Below are positions 53,939 through 62,887 of a stretch of 64,000 bases of DNA, in pieces. The DNA lies in contig NZ_JAPWDU010000004.1 in the NCBI RefSeq assembly GCF_027257155.1, positions 372,001-436,000 of the forward strand, given 5' to 3'. Position numbers and translations under genes: made by a program. How positions within the stretch are numbered: position 1 is the first letter of the stretch; each line of letters opens with the position of its first letter. This DNA comes from Cerasicoccus sp. TK19100. Its GTDB lineage: Bacteria; Verrucomicrobiota; Verrucomicrobiia; Opitutales; Cerasicoccaceae. The notes under the pieces were generated by a model. It had not been told where the DNA came from. It did not search any database and saw only the letters and a list, made by a program, of their open reading frames with translations.

Positions 53939-55427
53939 ACGCCTTTCCATTCTCACCGCAGCTCTGTCGCTAGGCGTTTTTACCGGCTGCCAATACAGTG
54001 CGCAGACTCCGGCGCTTACCTCTCCGCAGCCACTGCCGACATCGTATGATTCCATCGCGGCAGACGTCTCCACCGCCGCGAGCAACGACCCGTGGTGGAC
54101 ATCTTTTGAGCGACCGGATTTGGACGCACTCGAAAGTGAAGCGCTGGCCGGCAACCTCAGCCTCGCCGAAGCCTGGGCCCGCCTCCGGGCCGCCCAAGCA
54201 CAGGCAGTGATCTCCGGTGCCGGGCTATTTCCCAGTCTCGGCGGCGAAGGCAGCTGGAGCAAAGGCTACGAAGGCAACCCCTCCCGCACCGGCTCCACCG
54301 AACAGTGGGGCCTCGGCACAGGCATCAGCTACGAAGTCGATCTTTGGGGCCGCATTCGTGCACAGTCCGAAAGCGCACAGGCCCTCGTCGAATTCAGTCA
54401 ATTTGATGTCCAGGCAACGGCGCTAACCTTGAGTGGTGATGTCGCAAGCGCATGGCTAAACATCCTCGCTTTGGCCGACGGCATGCGCCTGCTCCAACAA
54501 CAAGTGAGCACCAACCAAACCCAACTGGAGCTCGTGCTGCTGCGTTTTGGTAACGGCCAGGCCAGCGCCCTCGATGTGTATCAGCAGAAACAGTTGCTAG
54601 CTGCGGCCGAGACAATCGTCCCGCAAGTCGAGCGGCAAATCAGACTTTATCAACACCAGCTCGCGTTGCTCTTGGGGCAACCGGCGGACTGGGAATTCTC
54701 CGTCGGCACTTTGGGCATGCCGACCATGCCGCCGGCTCCGGCAACCTGTGCGCCGAGCGATTTACTCTTGCAGCGCCCCGACGTTCGCGCCGCCTACGAG
54801 ACGCTCAACTCGGCAGAGTGGAACGTTGCCCAAGCGCGCGCCGACCGCTTGCCACGGGTCACTCTGAGCGCCGACGCGACGACCACCGCTGGTGCCTTTG
54901 CCGATTTGTTCGACAGTTGGTCCGCATCATTTCTCGCTGGTTTGGCGCAGCCACTGTTCGACGCCGGCCAACGCCAGGCAGAGGTGCAGCGCCAACTCGC
55001 GCTGGCCAAGCAATCTCTTTTGCAATACCGCACAACGGTTCTCACCGCGTATAAGGAAGTTCGCGACGCGCTCGTTCAGGAGCAGTGGTACTATGCTGAG
55101 CTTGAGGCGATGGATCGCCAGATGGAAGCCGCGCAACAAGAGTTCACCGAGGCGCAGTCACGTTACCTAAGCGGGTTGACGGATTACCTCGACGTGACGT
55201 CGTCTCTCTCATCGCTCCAGACATTACAGCGCCAGCGCATCTCGCTGATTGCGGACCTCCTGCAATCGCGGATCGACCTCCATCTCGCGCTCGGCGGTGA
55301 GCTGCCACTGACCAATCCCGACCCGAGCCCAGTGCTTTCGCCGGAGGACACGATACCACTCGTTCCGGTTTTTGCAGAACTCCTCGAAGAGGACGACAAC
55401 CAAGACTCCACGCTTTCCGAAAACTAA
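53931..55427 (+). CDS. Outer-membrane efflux lipoprotein (OprM/NodT family)
   Basis: A 498-residue TolC-like outer membrane channel. Starting at GTG 53931 it has a lipoprotein signal with lipobox FTGC. Family features are DPWWTSFERPDLDALESEAL, SLAEAWARLRAAQAQ, the two long helical hairpins and LYQHQLALLLGQP. The GTG has GGAG eight bases upstream and overlaps the tetR stop; a longer frame from 53886 would bury the signal peptide. It forms the exit duct for the RND pump encoded downstream. Confidence 0.93.
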   Translation: MLKRLSILTAALSLGVFTGCQYSAQTPALTSPQPLPTSYDSIAADVSTAASNDPWWTSFERPDLDALESEALAGNLSLAEAWARLRAAQAQAVISGAGLFPSLGGEGSWSKGYEGNPSRTGSTEQWGLGTGISYEVDLWGRIRAQSESAQALVEFSQFDVQATALTLSGDVASAWLNILALADGMRLLQQQVSTNQTQLELVLLRFGNGQASALDVYQQKQLLAAAETIVPQVERQIRLYQHQLALLLGQPADWEFSVGTLGMPTMPPAPATCAPSDLLLQRPDVRAAYETLNSAEWNVAQARADRLPRVTLSADATTTAGAFADLFDSWSASFLAGLAQPLFDAGQRQAEVQRQLALAKQSLLQYRTTVLTAYKEVRDALVQEQWYYAELEAMDRQMEAAQQEFTEAQSRYLSGLTDYLDVTSSLSSLQTLQRQRISLIADLLQSRIDLHLALGGELPLTNPDPSPVLSPEDTIPLVPVFAELLEEDDNQDSTLSEN

Positions 55428-55432
55428 TTGCC

Positions 55433-56674
55433 ATGCCTGAGACCACATCAACCCAACGCTTTCCCTGGCGCCGCACCCTGGCGATATTGATCATCATCGC
55501 CGTTTGCGCGGGCATCTGCGCGATGATCATCAAGACAGGTCCAAAGGCCACGCGCCGCCCACCGGCACCGATGCAGGCCAACGTAAAAGTTCGCCCGCTG
55601 GAGCGCACCAACGAGCAAATCGTCGTCAGCGCCATGGGCAGCGTGATCCCGCAGCGTTCGATCTCCCTGACCGCGCAGGTCAACGGCGAGGTGCTTGAAC
55701 TCGGCCCGGATTTCGCCGAGGGCAACCATTTGGCCAAAGGCGATTTCATTCTCAAAATTGACGACCGCGACTACCAAACCGCACTCGCTTCCGCCCAGGC
55801 AACACTCGACCTGGAGCTGAGTGATATGGCGATTGAATCCGGCAACCAAACCATCGCCAAACGCGAGTGGGAGCTGATTCAGGAAGCCAGTGAAATCGCC
55901 GGCGTCGATTCATCCCTTGCATTGCGACAGCCGCAGCTGAAGTCCGCCGAGGCAGAGGTCGCCATGGCGCGCGCCAGCTTGGAGCAGGCAGAAATCAACC
56001 TGCAACGCACGCGCATCGTCGCGCCCTTTAACGCCATCGTGCTCGAGAAAAACGTGGATATCGGCTCCTATGTTTCCACGCAAACGACTGTCGCCAGCCT
56101 TGCGGGAATCGACACCTACTGGGTGCGTGCCGCCGTGCCCAAAACGCAACTCAAGTGGCTCACAATTCCGGGCCCTACCCAATCAGAAGGCAGCGAGGTC
56201 CGCGTGTTTCCCAACGCGAGCCAGGGCACCTATCGCACGGGCAAAATCATTTCCCTACTCGGCGACCTCGACCCCGAAGGCCGGATGGCACGTGTGCTTA
56301 TTGCCGTCGAAGATCCGCTCTCACTGCTTGCCGAAAACGAAGGACAGCCTCCGCTCCTGCTGGGGGATTACGTCAGCGTGGAAATCCTCGGCAAGGAACT
56401 GCAGAATATTTACAGCCTGCCGCGCTTGTCCTTCCGTGATGGTGCCCGCGTCTGGCTCGCCTCGGACAAGGACCAACTGGAAATCCGCCCAATCACCCCG
56501 GTCTGGCAGGGTGATGATTTCGTCATCGTGGACGAAGGATTAGCCGACGGGGAGCGCCTCGTGGTGAGCAACCTTTCCATGCCTACCCCGGGATTGAAAC
56601 TCGTCGTCGCAGACGAAGACGGCAAACTACTCTCGGCTGAGTTACCCCCTGAAAAAACAGGAGGAGACTCATGA
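55433..56674 (+). CDS. RND efflux periplasmic adaptor subunit
   Basis: A 413-residue membrane fusion protein. One N-terminal membrane anchor (TLAILIIIAVCAGICAMII), then barrel and lipoyl segments (ISLTAQVNGEVLELGP, RIVAPFNAIVLEKNVDIGSYVS) around a helical hairpin (about 120-190), and a membrane-proximal domain. It bridges the outer membrane channel and the inner membrane pump. It begins five bases after the channel gene, and its last four bases (ATGA) are shared with the MFS gene. Confidence 0.92.
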   Translation: MPETTSTQRFPWRRTLAILIIIAVCAGICAMIIKTGPKATRRPPAPMQANVKVRPLERTNEQIVVSAMGSVIPQRSISLTAQVNGEVLELGPDFAEGNHLAKGDFILKIDDRDYQTALASAQATLDLELSDMAIESGNQTIAKREWELIQEASEIAGVDSSLALRQPQLKSAEAEVAMARASLEQAEINLQRTRIVAPFNAIVLEKNVDIGSYVSTQTTVASLAGIDTYWVRAAVPKTQLKWLTIPGPTQSEGSEVRVFPNASQGTYRTGKIISLLGDLDPEGRMARVLIAVEDPLSLLAENEGQPPLLLGDYVSVEILGKELQNIYSLPRLSFRDGARVWLASDKDQLEIRPITPVWQGDDFVIVDEGLADGERLVVSNLSMPTPGLKLVVADEDGKLLSAELPPEKTGGDS

Positions 56675-57873
56675 CAAAAACAACCAATGAACCCAGCAAA
56701 GCCCGGGTAATTTTTCTCGCCGCACTTGGTGCCATGCCACCGTTGTCGACCGATATGTATTTGGTCGCGATTCCGCATTTGTCGGAAATTTGGTCGGCCC
56801 CCACGAATATTATTAACCTGTCACTCGTGCTCTGGTTCGTGGCGTTCAGCATTAGTTTGCTGGTCTTCGGCTCATTGTCAGATCGCTGGGGACGGCGGCC
56901 CATCATGCTTGGCGGCCTCGCCTTATTTGCGATCGCCTCGGCATTGTGCGCGACCGCAACCGGGCCGATGCAGCTAATATTCTTCCGCGTTCTGCAAGGC
57001 ATCGCGGCCGCCGCGCCATCGTCCATGACAATGGCCTATTGCCGCGACAGTTACGAGGGTCATGCCCGGCAGAAACTGCTGGCATGGTTGGGCATCATCA
57101 TCATGGTCGCCCCGATGGCGGCACCTTCCGTTGGGGCCTACATTATGCACTACGCACCGTGGCAAACGATCTTCGTCCTCCTGGCGATCTATAGCGGATC
57201 CATGCTCGCGCTATCCTGGTTTCTCTTTGAGGAAAGCTCGGCGACCAAAGAACCCGGCGGTGCCATCAAGGCCCTGAACCGCTATGTCCGGCTGGCGCGC
57301 AACCGAAACTTTCTGTTGGCCAACTTCAGCATGTCGCTCATTGCGGCACCCGTCCTCGGCTATGTCGGCATTGCCAGTCTGGTTTACATGGAGCACTTCC
57401 ATCTGAGCGAGACCACCTTTGCCCTGCTGTTCGCCGCTGTACCATTGAGCTCCATGGTTGGTGCTTTTGTCTGCACACGTATGCTGCGAATTTTCAGCGA
57501 CCGCTCACTGATCATGTATAGTCTGATCGGCTCGGTCTTTGCGAGCATCATACTGCTGTCGATTGGAGCGCTTCACGTGGTGGCTTTCGTGGTCGGCATG
57601 TGTGTCTTCGGATTCTTCACCGGAGTCAGCCGCCCGTTGGCAAATCATTTGGTGCTGGAACAGGTCGACCGCGATATCGGTGCCGCATCTTCCACGATCA
57701 TCTTCACCCAATTCATGGCGGGTGCCATCTGCATGGCCTACACCACGGCCGGTTGGGCGCACCCGATTGCTGCGCTCGGTTTCCTTGTCTTGTTGGTGCC
57801 CGGCCTCGTACTCCTCAGTTGGCCATTCATTCAGCGCAAACTTCAATTCACCCCCGCTCAAACGACTGCGTAA
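56671..57873 (+). CDS. MFS drug-type transporter (Bcr/CflA-like)
   Basis: A 400-residue, 12-helix major facilitator. Motif A GSLSDRWGRRP sits after helix 2, preceded by STDMYLVAIPHLSEIW in helix 1, which is typical of the Bcr/CflA drug:H+ antiporter group. It lies inside an RND operon, overlapping the adaptor gene by four bases and nine bases before the pump gene, so it is expected to be made with the tripartite pump. It may deliver substrates to the periplasm for the RND system to expel. Confidence 0.92.
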   Translation: MTKTTNEPSKARVIFLAALGAMPPLSTDMYLVAIPHLSEIWSAPTNIINLSLVLWFVAFSISLLVFGSLSDRWGRRPIMLGGLALFAIASALCATATGPMQLIFFRVLQGIAAAAPSSMTMAYCRDSYEGHARQKLLAWLGIIIMVAPMAAPSVGAYIMHYAPWQTIFVLLAIYSGSMLALSWFLFEESSATKEPGGAIKALNRYVRLARNRNFLLANFSMSLIAAPVLGYVGIASLVYMEHFHLSETTFALLFAAVPLSSMVGAFVCTRMLRIFSDRSLIMYSLIGSVFASIILLSIGALHVVAFVVGMCVFGFFTGVSRPLANHLVLEQVDRDIGAASSTIIFTQFMAGAICMAYTTAGWAHPIAALGFLVLLVPGLVLLSWPFIQRKLQFTPAQTTA

Positions 57874-57882
57874 ACCTCCTCC

Positions 57883-60800
57883 ATGAGCAACGATCACTCC
57901 AGTTCCGCCAAAGGGCCCATTGCCTGGATGGCAGGTCACTCCGTCACCGCCAACTTAATCATGCTGGTCTTTTTGATCGGCGGTGCCCTCGTCATTTCCA
58001 ACGTCAAACAGGAGGTCTTTCCCGAGTTCTCGCTCGACATGGTCAATGTCAGCGTCAGCTATCCGGGAGCGGCCCCCGAGGAAGTTGAGCAGAGCATCGT
58101 GCTGCCGGTGGAGGAAGCCGTGGAAGGCCTCGACGGCGTGAAAGAAGTCACCTCGACCGCCAACGAAGGCAGCGGCACGGTGACCATCGAACTCGCGGAA
58201 GGCGCAGACCTGCAGCAGCTCGCCAATGAGATTAAAAACGAGATCGACCGCATCACCACCTTTCCCGAAGAAGCGGAAGAGCCCAACGTCGCCATTGCCA
58301 GTCGTCAGCGCAGCGTCGTCACCCTCGCCCTTCATGGTGACCTCGATGAGTGGACCCTACGCAGCGTTGCCGAAACCGTTCGCGACTCCTTGCTCAGTAA
58401 TCCCGGTATCACCCAAGTCGAGTTGGAAGGCGCGCGTGATTACGAGGTCACGATCACCGTGCCCCGCGAATCGCTTCGCCTCTATGGGCTGACCCTGAAT
58501 GACATTGCCAGCATCGTCAGCGCCTCATCGCTCGACCTCGCCGGAGGTGGTGTTAAGACCGCAACGGGCGAAATTTTAGTCCGCGTAAAAGAACGGCGCG
58601 ACTACGCGGCCGAGTTTAACAACATCCCCGTCATAACCACGAACGACGGTGTGCGTGTGCTGCTGGGAGACATCGCCACGATCACCGATGGCTTCGAGGA
58701 AACGAGCGACCTCTATGCACACTTTAACGGCGAACCCGTCGTGCTGCTGGAGGTTTTCCGCATTGGAAACCAAACACCAATCGGCGTATCCGATGCAGCC
58801 ATGGAAGTAGTCGAGGAACTGCGGGCCACCCTCCCCCCAGGCCTGACGTTGGATATCATGTCGGATAACTCAGAAATATACCGCCAGCGCGCCGAGCTAC
58901 TCGTCAAAAATTTACTCATGGGCCTGGTGCTCGTTTTGATCGTGTTGGGCATTTTCCTCGAAACCCGACTGGCTTTCTGGGTGACGCTGGGCATCCCGAT
59001 TTCCTTCCTCGGCGCATTCATGTTTTTCCCGCCACTGGACACGACGATCAACATGATCACGATGTTCGCCTTCATCATCACGCTCGGCATCGTGGTGGAC
59101 GACGCCATCGTCGTGGGCGAAAATATTTACAGCCACCACCAACGCGGCAAAAGCTTTTACGTCGCGGCAATCGACGGTACGCGCGAGGTCGCCATGCCCG
59201 TCGTTTTCAGCGTGCTTACCAACATTGTCGCGTTCATGCCGCTGTTTTTCATCCCTGGGTTTATGGGAAAAATCTTTGGCGTAATCCCGATTGTTGTGAT
59301 CGGCGTTTTCAGCGTCTCTCTGATCGAGTCCCTCTTCATTCTGCCCGCCCACCTGTCGCACCAAAAGGACATTCACCCCAAAGGAATTCGCGGCGCTTTG
59401 CACAATTTCCAGCAACGCTTCAGCAATAAATTCATGGGCTTCGTTCACAATCGCTACGGTCCGGCGCTGCGCCGCGTCTTGCCCTGGCGTTATGTGGTCG
59501 TAGTGATTGGCCTGTCGTTCATGGCGCTGATTTTCTCGTGGGTCGACAGTGGCCGCCTCCACATGATCTTAATGCCGCGCGTTGACTCCGACTATGCCTT
59601 TGCCTCGGTCGAGCTCCCCTATGGCTCCCCGGTTGAAGAGACAGAGAAAATACGTCAGCAAGTTCTCTCCGCTGCTGAGCGAGTTGTGGCGAACAACGGC
59701 GGCGACAAACTTTCCAAGGGCATTTACACGCTGGTGGGAAGTGGCGGAAGTCATGCGGTTCAATTTCGGGTTTTCCTGACGGATGCCAATACGCGCCCAC
59801 TCTCCACCGCTCAATTCACCCAACAGTGGCGGCAGGAAGTCGGTCAACTGTTTGGCGTCGACACCAGCAGCTTCGCCTCTGATCGTGGCGGCCCCGGCTC
59901 CGGGGATTCCATAACCGTGGAACTCAGCCACCGCGACATCGCTACCCTTGAGGCCGCGGCCGAAAGACTCGCCCATGAGCTGATGGAATATCCGCAAACC
60001 AAGGACGTGAACGACGGCTTTCAGCCAGGTAAAGAGCAGTTCAACTTCACCCTGCGCCCGGAGGCACAAAGCCTGGGGCTGACATCGCAAAACGTCGCGC
60101 AGCAAGTCCGTGGCGCGTTTTATGGAGCCGAGGCCAAGCGTCAATTACGCGGACGCCATGAAATAAAAATCATGGCCCGCCTGCCCAAAGATCAACGCAC
60201 CTCGGAAGCCGACGTTGACTCCCTCATCATCATGACGCCAACCGGTGGCGAAATGCCACTGGCCGAAGCCGTGGACATTGATCGTGACCGCGCCTTTACC
60301 AGCATCTCGCGCCGCAATGGCAGACGCGTCCTCAACGTAACGGCGGACACCGATGACCCCGCTGACGCCGGCCCAATCATGACCGACCTGCGCACCAATG
60401 TGCTCCCGCTACTCGCCGCCGAATATCCGGGGCTCAGCTATGGCTTCGAGGGCCGCCAAGCGGATATGGAAGAGAGCGTCCACGCCATGATCCTCGGGCT
60501 ACTGCTCGCGGTTTGCGGCGTCTATGCGCTTCTGGCGATCCCTTTCAATAGCTACTCGCAACCGGCAATCGTGATGGTCGCGATTCCGTTTGGCATCGTG
60601 GGCGCGGTCATTGGCCACATTATCATGGGCTACAATTTGAGCCTGATGAGCCTCTTCGGCATCGTCGCCTTGAGCGGTGTGGTGGTCAATGATTCGCTGG
60701 TCTTGATTGATCGCACCAACAGTTTACGCGCCGAAGGGTTGCCACCCGTTGAAGCCATTGTCCAAGCAGCCATTTCACGCTTCCGCGCCATCATACTGAC

Positions 60801-61035
60801 GACGCTGACGACCTTTGGCGGACTCTTTCCGATGATCATGGAAACATCGCGTCAGGCGCGCTTCATGATCCCCATGGCGATCTCGCTCGGCTTCGGCATT
60901 CTCTTCACGACCTTCATCGTGTTACTGCTCGTACCATGCTTCTACCTGATCTTGGAAGACATCAAAGGCCGCAAGCTGAAGGCAACGAATACCATAACTC
61001 AGCCGCCGCTGACCAACGCAACCGAAACTCTGTAA
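57883..61035 (+). CDS. RND efflux pump, inner membrane subunit (AcrB superfamily)
   Basis: A 1,050-residue pump with 12 membrane helices and two large periplasmic loops. It opens with SVTANLIMLVFLIGGALVIS. The proton relay pair is in GIVVDDAIVVGE; further features are QEVFPEFSLDMVNVSVSYPGAAPEEVE and the second-half SLFGIVALSGVVVNDSLVLIDR. The NxLIMLVFLIGG start and overall pattern place it among the AcrB-like branch used for small hydrophobic compounds; metal-type (CzcA) features are not evident. Last gene of the tetR-OMF-MFP-MFS-RND operon. Confidence 0.94.
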   Translation: MSNDHSSSAKGPIAWMAGHSVTANLIMLVFLIGGALVISNVKQEVFPEFSLDMVNVSVSYPGAAPEEVEQSIVLPVEEAVEGLDGVKEVTSTANEGSGTVTIELAEGADLQQLANEIKNEIDRITTFPEEAEEPNVAIASRQRSVVTLALHGDLDEWTLRSVAETVRDSLLSNPGITQVELEGARDYEVTITVPRESLRLYGLTLNDIASIVSASSLDLAGGGVKTATGEILVRVKERRDYAAEFNNIPVITTNDGVRVLLGDIATITDGFEETSDLYAHFNGEPVVLLEVFRIGNQTPIGVSDAAMEVVEELRATLPPGLTLDIMSDNSEIYRQRAELLVKNLLMGLVLVLIVLGIFLETRLAFWVTLGIPISFLGAFMFFPPLDTTINMITMFAFIITLGIVVDDAIVVGENIYSHHQRGKSFYVAAIDGTREVAMPVVFSVLTNIVAFMPLFFIPGFMGKIFGVIPIVVIGVFSVSLIESLFILPAHLSHQKDIHPKGIRGALHNFQQRFSNKFMGFVHNRYGPALRRVLPWRYVVVVIGLSFMALIFSWVDSGRLHMILMPRVDSDYAFASVELPYGSPVEETEKIRQQVLSAAERVVANNGGDKLSKGIYTLVGSGGSHAVQFRVFLTDANTRPLSTAQFTQQWRQEVGQLFGVDTSSFASDRGGPGSGDSITVELSHRDIATLEAAAERLAHELMEYPQTKDVNDGFQPGKEQFNFTLRPEAQSLGLTSQNVAQQVRGAFYGAEAKRQLRGRHEIKIMARLPKDQRTSEADVDSLIIMTPTGGEMPLAEAVDIDRDRAFTSISRRNGRRVLNVTADTDDPADAGPIMTDLRTNVLPLLAAEYPGLSYGFEGRQADMEESVHAMILGLLLAVCGVYALLAIPFNSYSQPAIVMVAIPFGIVGAVIGHIIMGYNLSLMSLFGIVALSGVVVNDSLVLIDRTNSLRAEGLPPVEAIVQAAISRFRAIILTTLTTFGGLFPMIMETSRQARFMIPMAISLGFGILFTTFIVLLLVPCFYLILEDIKGRKLKATNTITQPPLTNATETL

Positions 61036-61088
61036 CGCAAAGTAGACGCACCGGGGTTTCATTCAATGCCCGATGGCAGCCTTACTCA

Positions 61089-61997
61089 TCAGGTGCCTTT
61101 GCCCAATACCAGCACAATGATTCCAACCAGGATCGTCAGCAATGCGGGTAATTTTCGCAGCCCGTTCTTTTCCTTAAAGAGCCATAATCCACCGGCAAAC
61201 GACACCAGCGCACTGCCGCGACGTAAGCACGACAACACACCGATCAGCACGCCCTCCATCTCCAGTGCGCGGAAGTAAGCGAAGTCCGCAACGAGCAATG
61301 CGATCCCTACGAAGGGGATCGACCAGCGCCAGTGAAACTCACCTCGCGGCCACCAGCGACGTTGCCAACCCCAGACAAACGGGAAAAAGAAAACGACCAA
61401 GTAAATAGCAAACCACGACTGCACCGTCGGCGTTCGATAGCCAAGCACGTTGAGCAAGTATTTATCATAGAGCGAGCTCGCTGCGCCTAATAGCGTCGCG
61501 GCAATGATGAACCAAACCCATCGGTCACGGTGAAAGCGAATACCCTCCTTTTTCCCTGCAACCGAGAGCAGGTAGAACCCTCCCAGCGTAATCAAAATAC
61601 CTGTCCATTGCATCGCATTAAAGCGCTCGCTCAAGAGGAAGTAGGCTCCCAATAATGTCCATACCGGACTCGTCGCGCGGATCGGTGCCACCAGCGATAT
61701 CGGCAAATGCTTGAGTGCAAAATAAGCAAAAATCCAGGATGTGCCCACCAGCGCCGACTTAGCAAAAAGCCGGAAATGCCCTGGTAGATCCAGCGCATCG
61801 ACACGCAGCAACTCGGACGGTATCAAATCCGGATTCACTCGACTAAGGATCACCCAAGGCAACCAAATACACGCCGCACAAACCTGAGCCCAAAACAGAA
61901 CCGGCAGTACAGCATTTTCCCGCACGGCATGCTTTTTGCCGAGATCATACAATCCGAGAACGAGCGCGGATAAAAGACCCAGCGTTATCCAATCCAT
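61089..61997 (-). CDS. EamA/DMT-family transporter
   Basis: A 302-residue membrane protein with ten predicted helices in two EamA repeats. The C-terminal end of each half has the typical LSERFNAMQWTGILITLGGFYLL and LFKEKNGLRKLPALLTILVGIIVL. The start MDWITLGLLSALVLGLYD at 61997 is preferred over the further 12 residues to 62033. Substrate unknown: DMT proteins carry amino acids, nucleotide sugars or drugs. It converges on the RND gene, 53 bases away. Confidence 0.88.
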   Translation of the reverse strand: MDWITLGLLSALVLGLYDLGKKHAVRENAVLPVLFWAQVCAACIWLPWVILSRVNPDLIPSELLRVDALDLPGHFRLFAKSALVGTSWIFAYFALKHLPISLVAPIRATSPVWTLLGAYFLLSERFNAMQWTGILITLGGFYLLSVAGKKEGIRFHRDRWVWFIIAATLLGAASSLYDKYLLNVLGYRTPTVQSWFAIYLVVFFFPFVWGWQRRWWPRGEFHWRWSIPFVGIALLVADFAYFRALEMEGVLIGVLSCLRRGSALVSFAGGLWLFKEKNGLRKLPALLTILVGIIVLVLGKGT

Positions 61998-62125
61998 CCC
62001 GCAACAGACTGGTAAAAGACGCGGTCTGCGCAATGCCGACTTTGAGAATTTGCTGCCTCGAAATCAGCACCCGTGAAAAATGGCGTGCGAAGCATCCCGG
62101 TATCCGTCATTAGAAAACTGAGGGA

Positions 62126-62887
62126 ATGCTAAACATACTGCCCATTCTATTCATCGCGGTTTCCTGCCTTTATTCCATGGCAGGGTTTGGCGGCGGCTCC
62201 ACTTACATTGCGCTCTTAGCAATCAGCGGGCTGCCCCTGGCAATCATCCCCATCATATCCCTAACGTGCAATCTCATCGTCACCTCACAGGGAAGCATTT
62301 TGCTGATCAAACGCGGGCACGCGCAGTGGTCCATTCTCCTCCCTCTCTTGATTGGCTCTATACCGGCCGCATTCTTGGGCGGCGCTTGGCGGCTCCCGCA
62401 AGAGGCATTCCTCGGCATACTAGCCGCAGCATTGACTATTGCCGGCTTGGCAATGCTTGCGCAAAACGTGCTCTACAAACGGAAAACCGAAAAAGTTCAA
62501 CAGCCCAAACCAATCATCCTTGCTGGCGCGGGCGTGGCCCTTGGCTTACTTGCTGGCGTTACCGGAATTGGTGGCGGCATTTACCTGGCCCCTGTCATGC
62601 ATTTATTAGGCTGGGCGCGGGCGCACACCATCGCCACCTGCACATCGCTGTTCATTGCGTTTAACAGCGTTGCCGGGCTCTTGGGCCAGTTGACCAAAGG
62701 CGGGCAATTACTCAGCGAAGCACCACTATGGATTCTGATTGGCTGCCCAATTGCCGTCATCATCGGCGGTCGTCTCGGCAGCTATTTACTAACGAACAAG
62801 CTGCCTCAAGCGCGCGTGCGACTCATCACGGCGATCGTCATACTGATGGTGTCGGTGCGGCTTTGGCTGAAACTGTGGGTCGCTTAA
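62126..62887 (+). CDS. TauE/SafE-family permease
   Basis: A 253-residue membrane protein with about eight helices. The two family repeats are visible: YSMAGFGGGSTYIALLAI near the start and LAGVTGIGGGIYLAPVMHLLG in the second half. Members export sulfite, sulfoacetate or related organic anions, or carry small acids across the membrane. Substrate unknown here. Its last 99 bases overlap the 3' end of the convergent cytochrome c peroxidase gene, which is unusual. Confidence 0.9.
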   Translation: MLNILPILFIAVSCLYSMAGFGGGSTYIALLAISGLPLAIIPIISLTCNLIVTSQGSILLIKRGHAQWSILLPLLIGSIPAAFLGGAWRLPQEAFLGILAAALTIAGLAMLAQNVLYKRKTEKVQQPKPIILAGAGVALGLLAGVTGIGGGIYLAPVMHLLGWARAHTIATCTSLFIAFNSVAGLLGQLTKGGQLLSEAPLWILIGCPIAVIIGGRLGSYLLTNKLPQARVRLITAIVILMVSVRLWLKLWVA

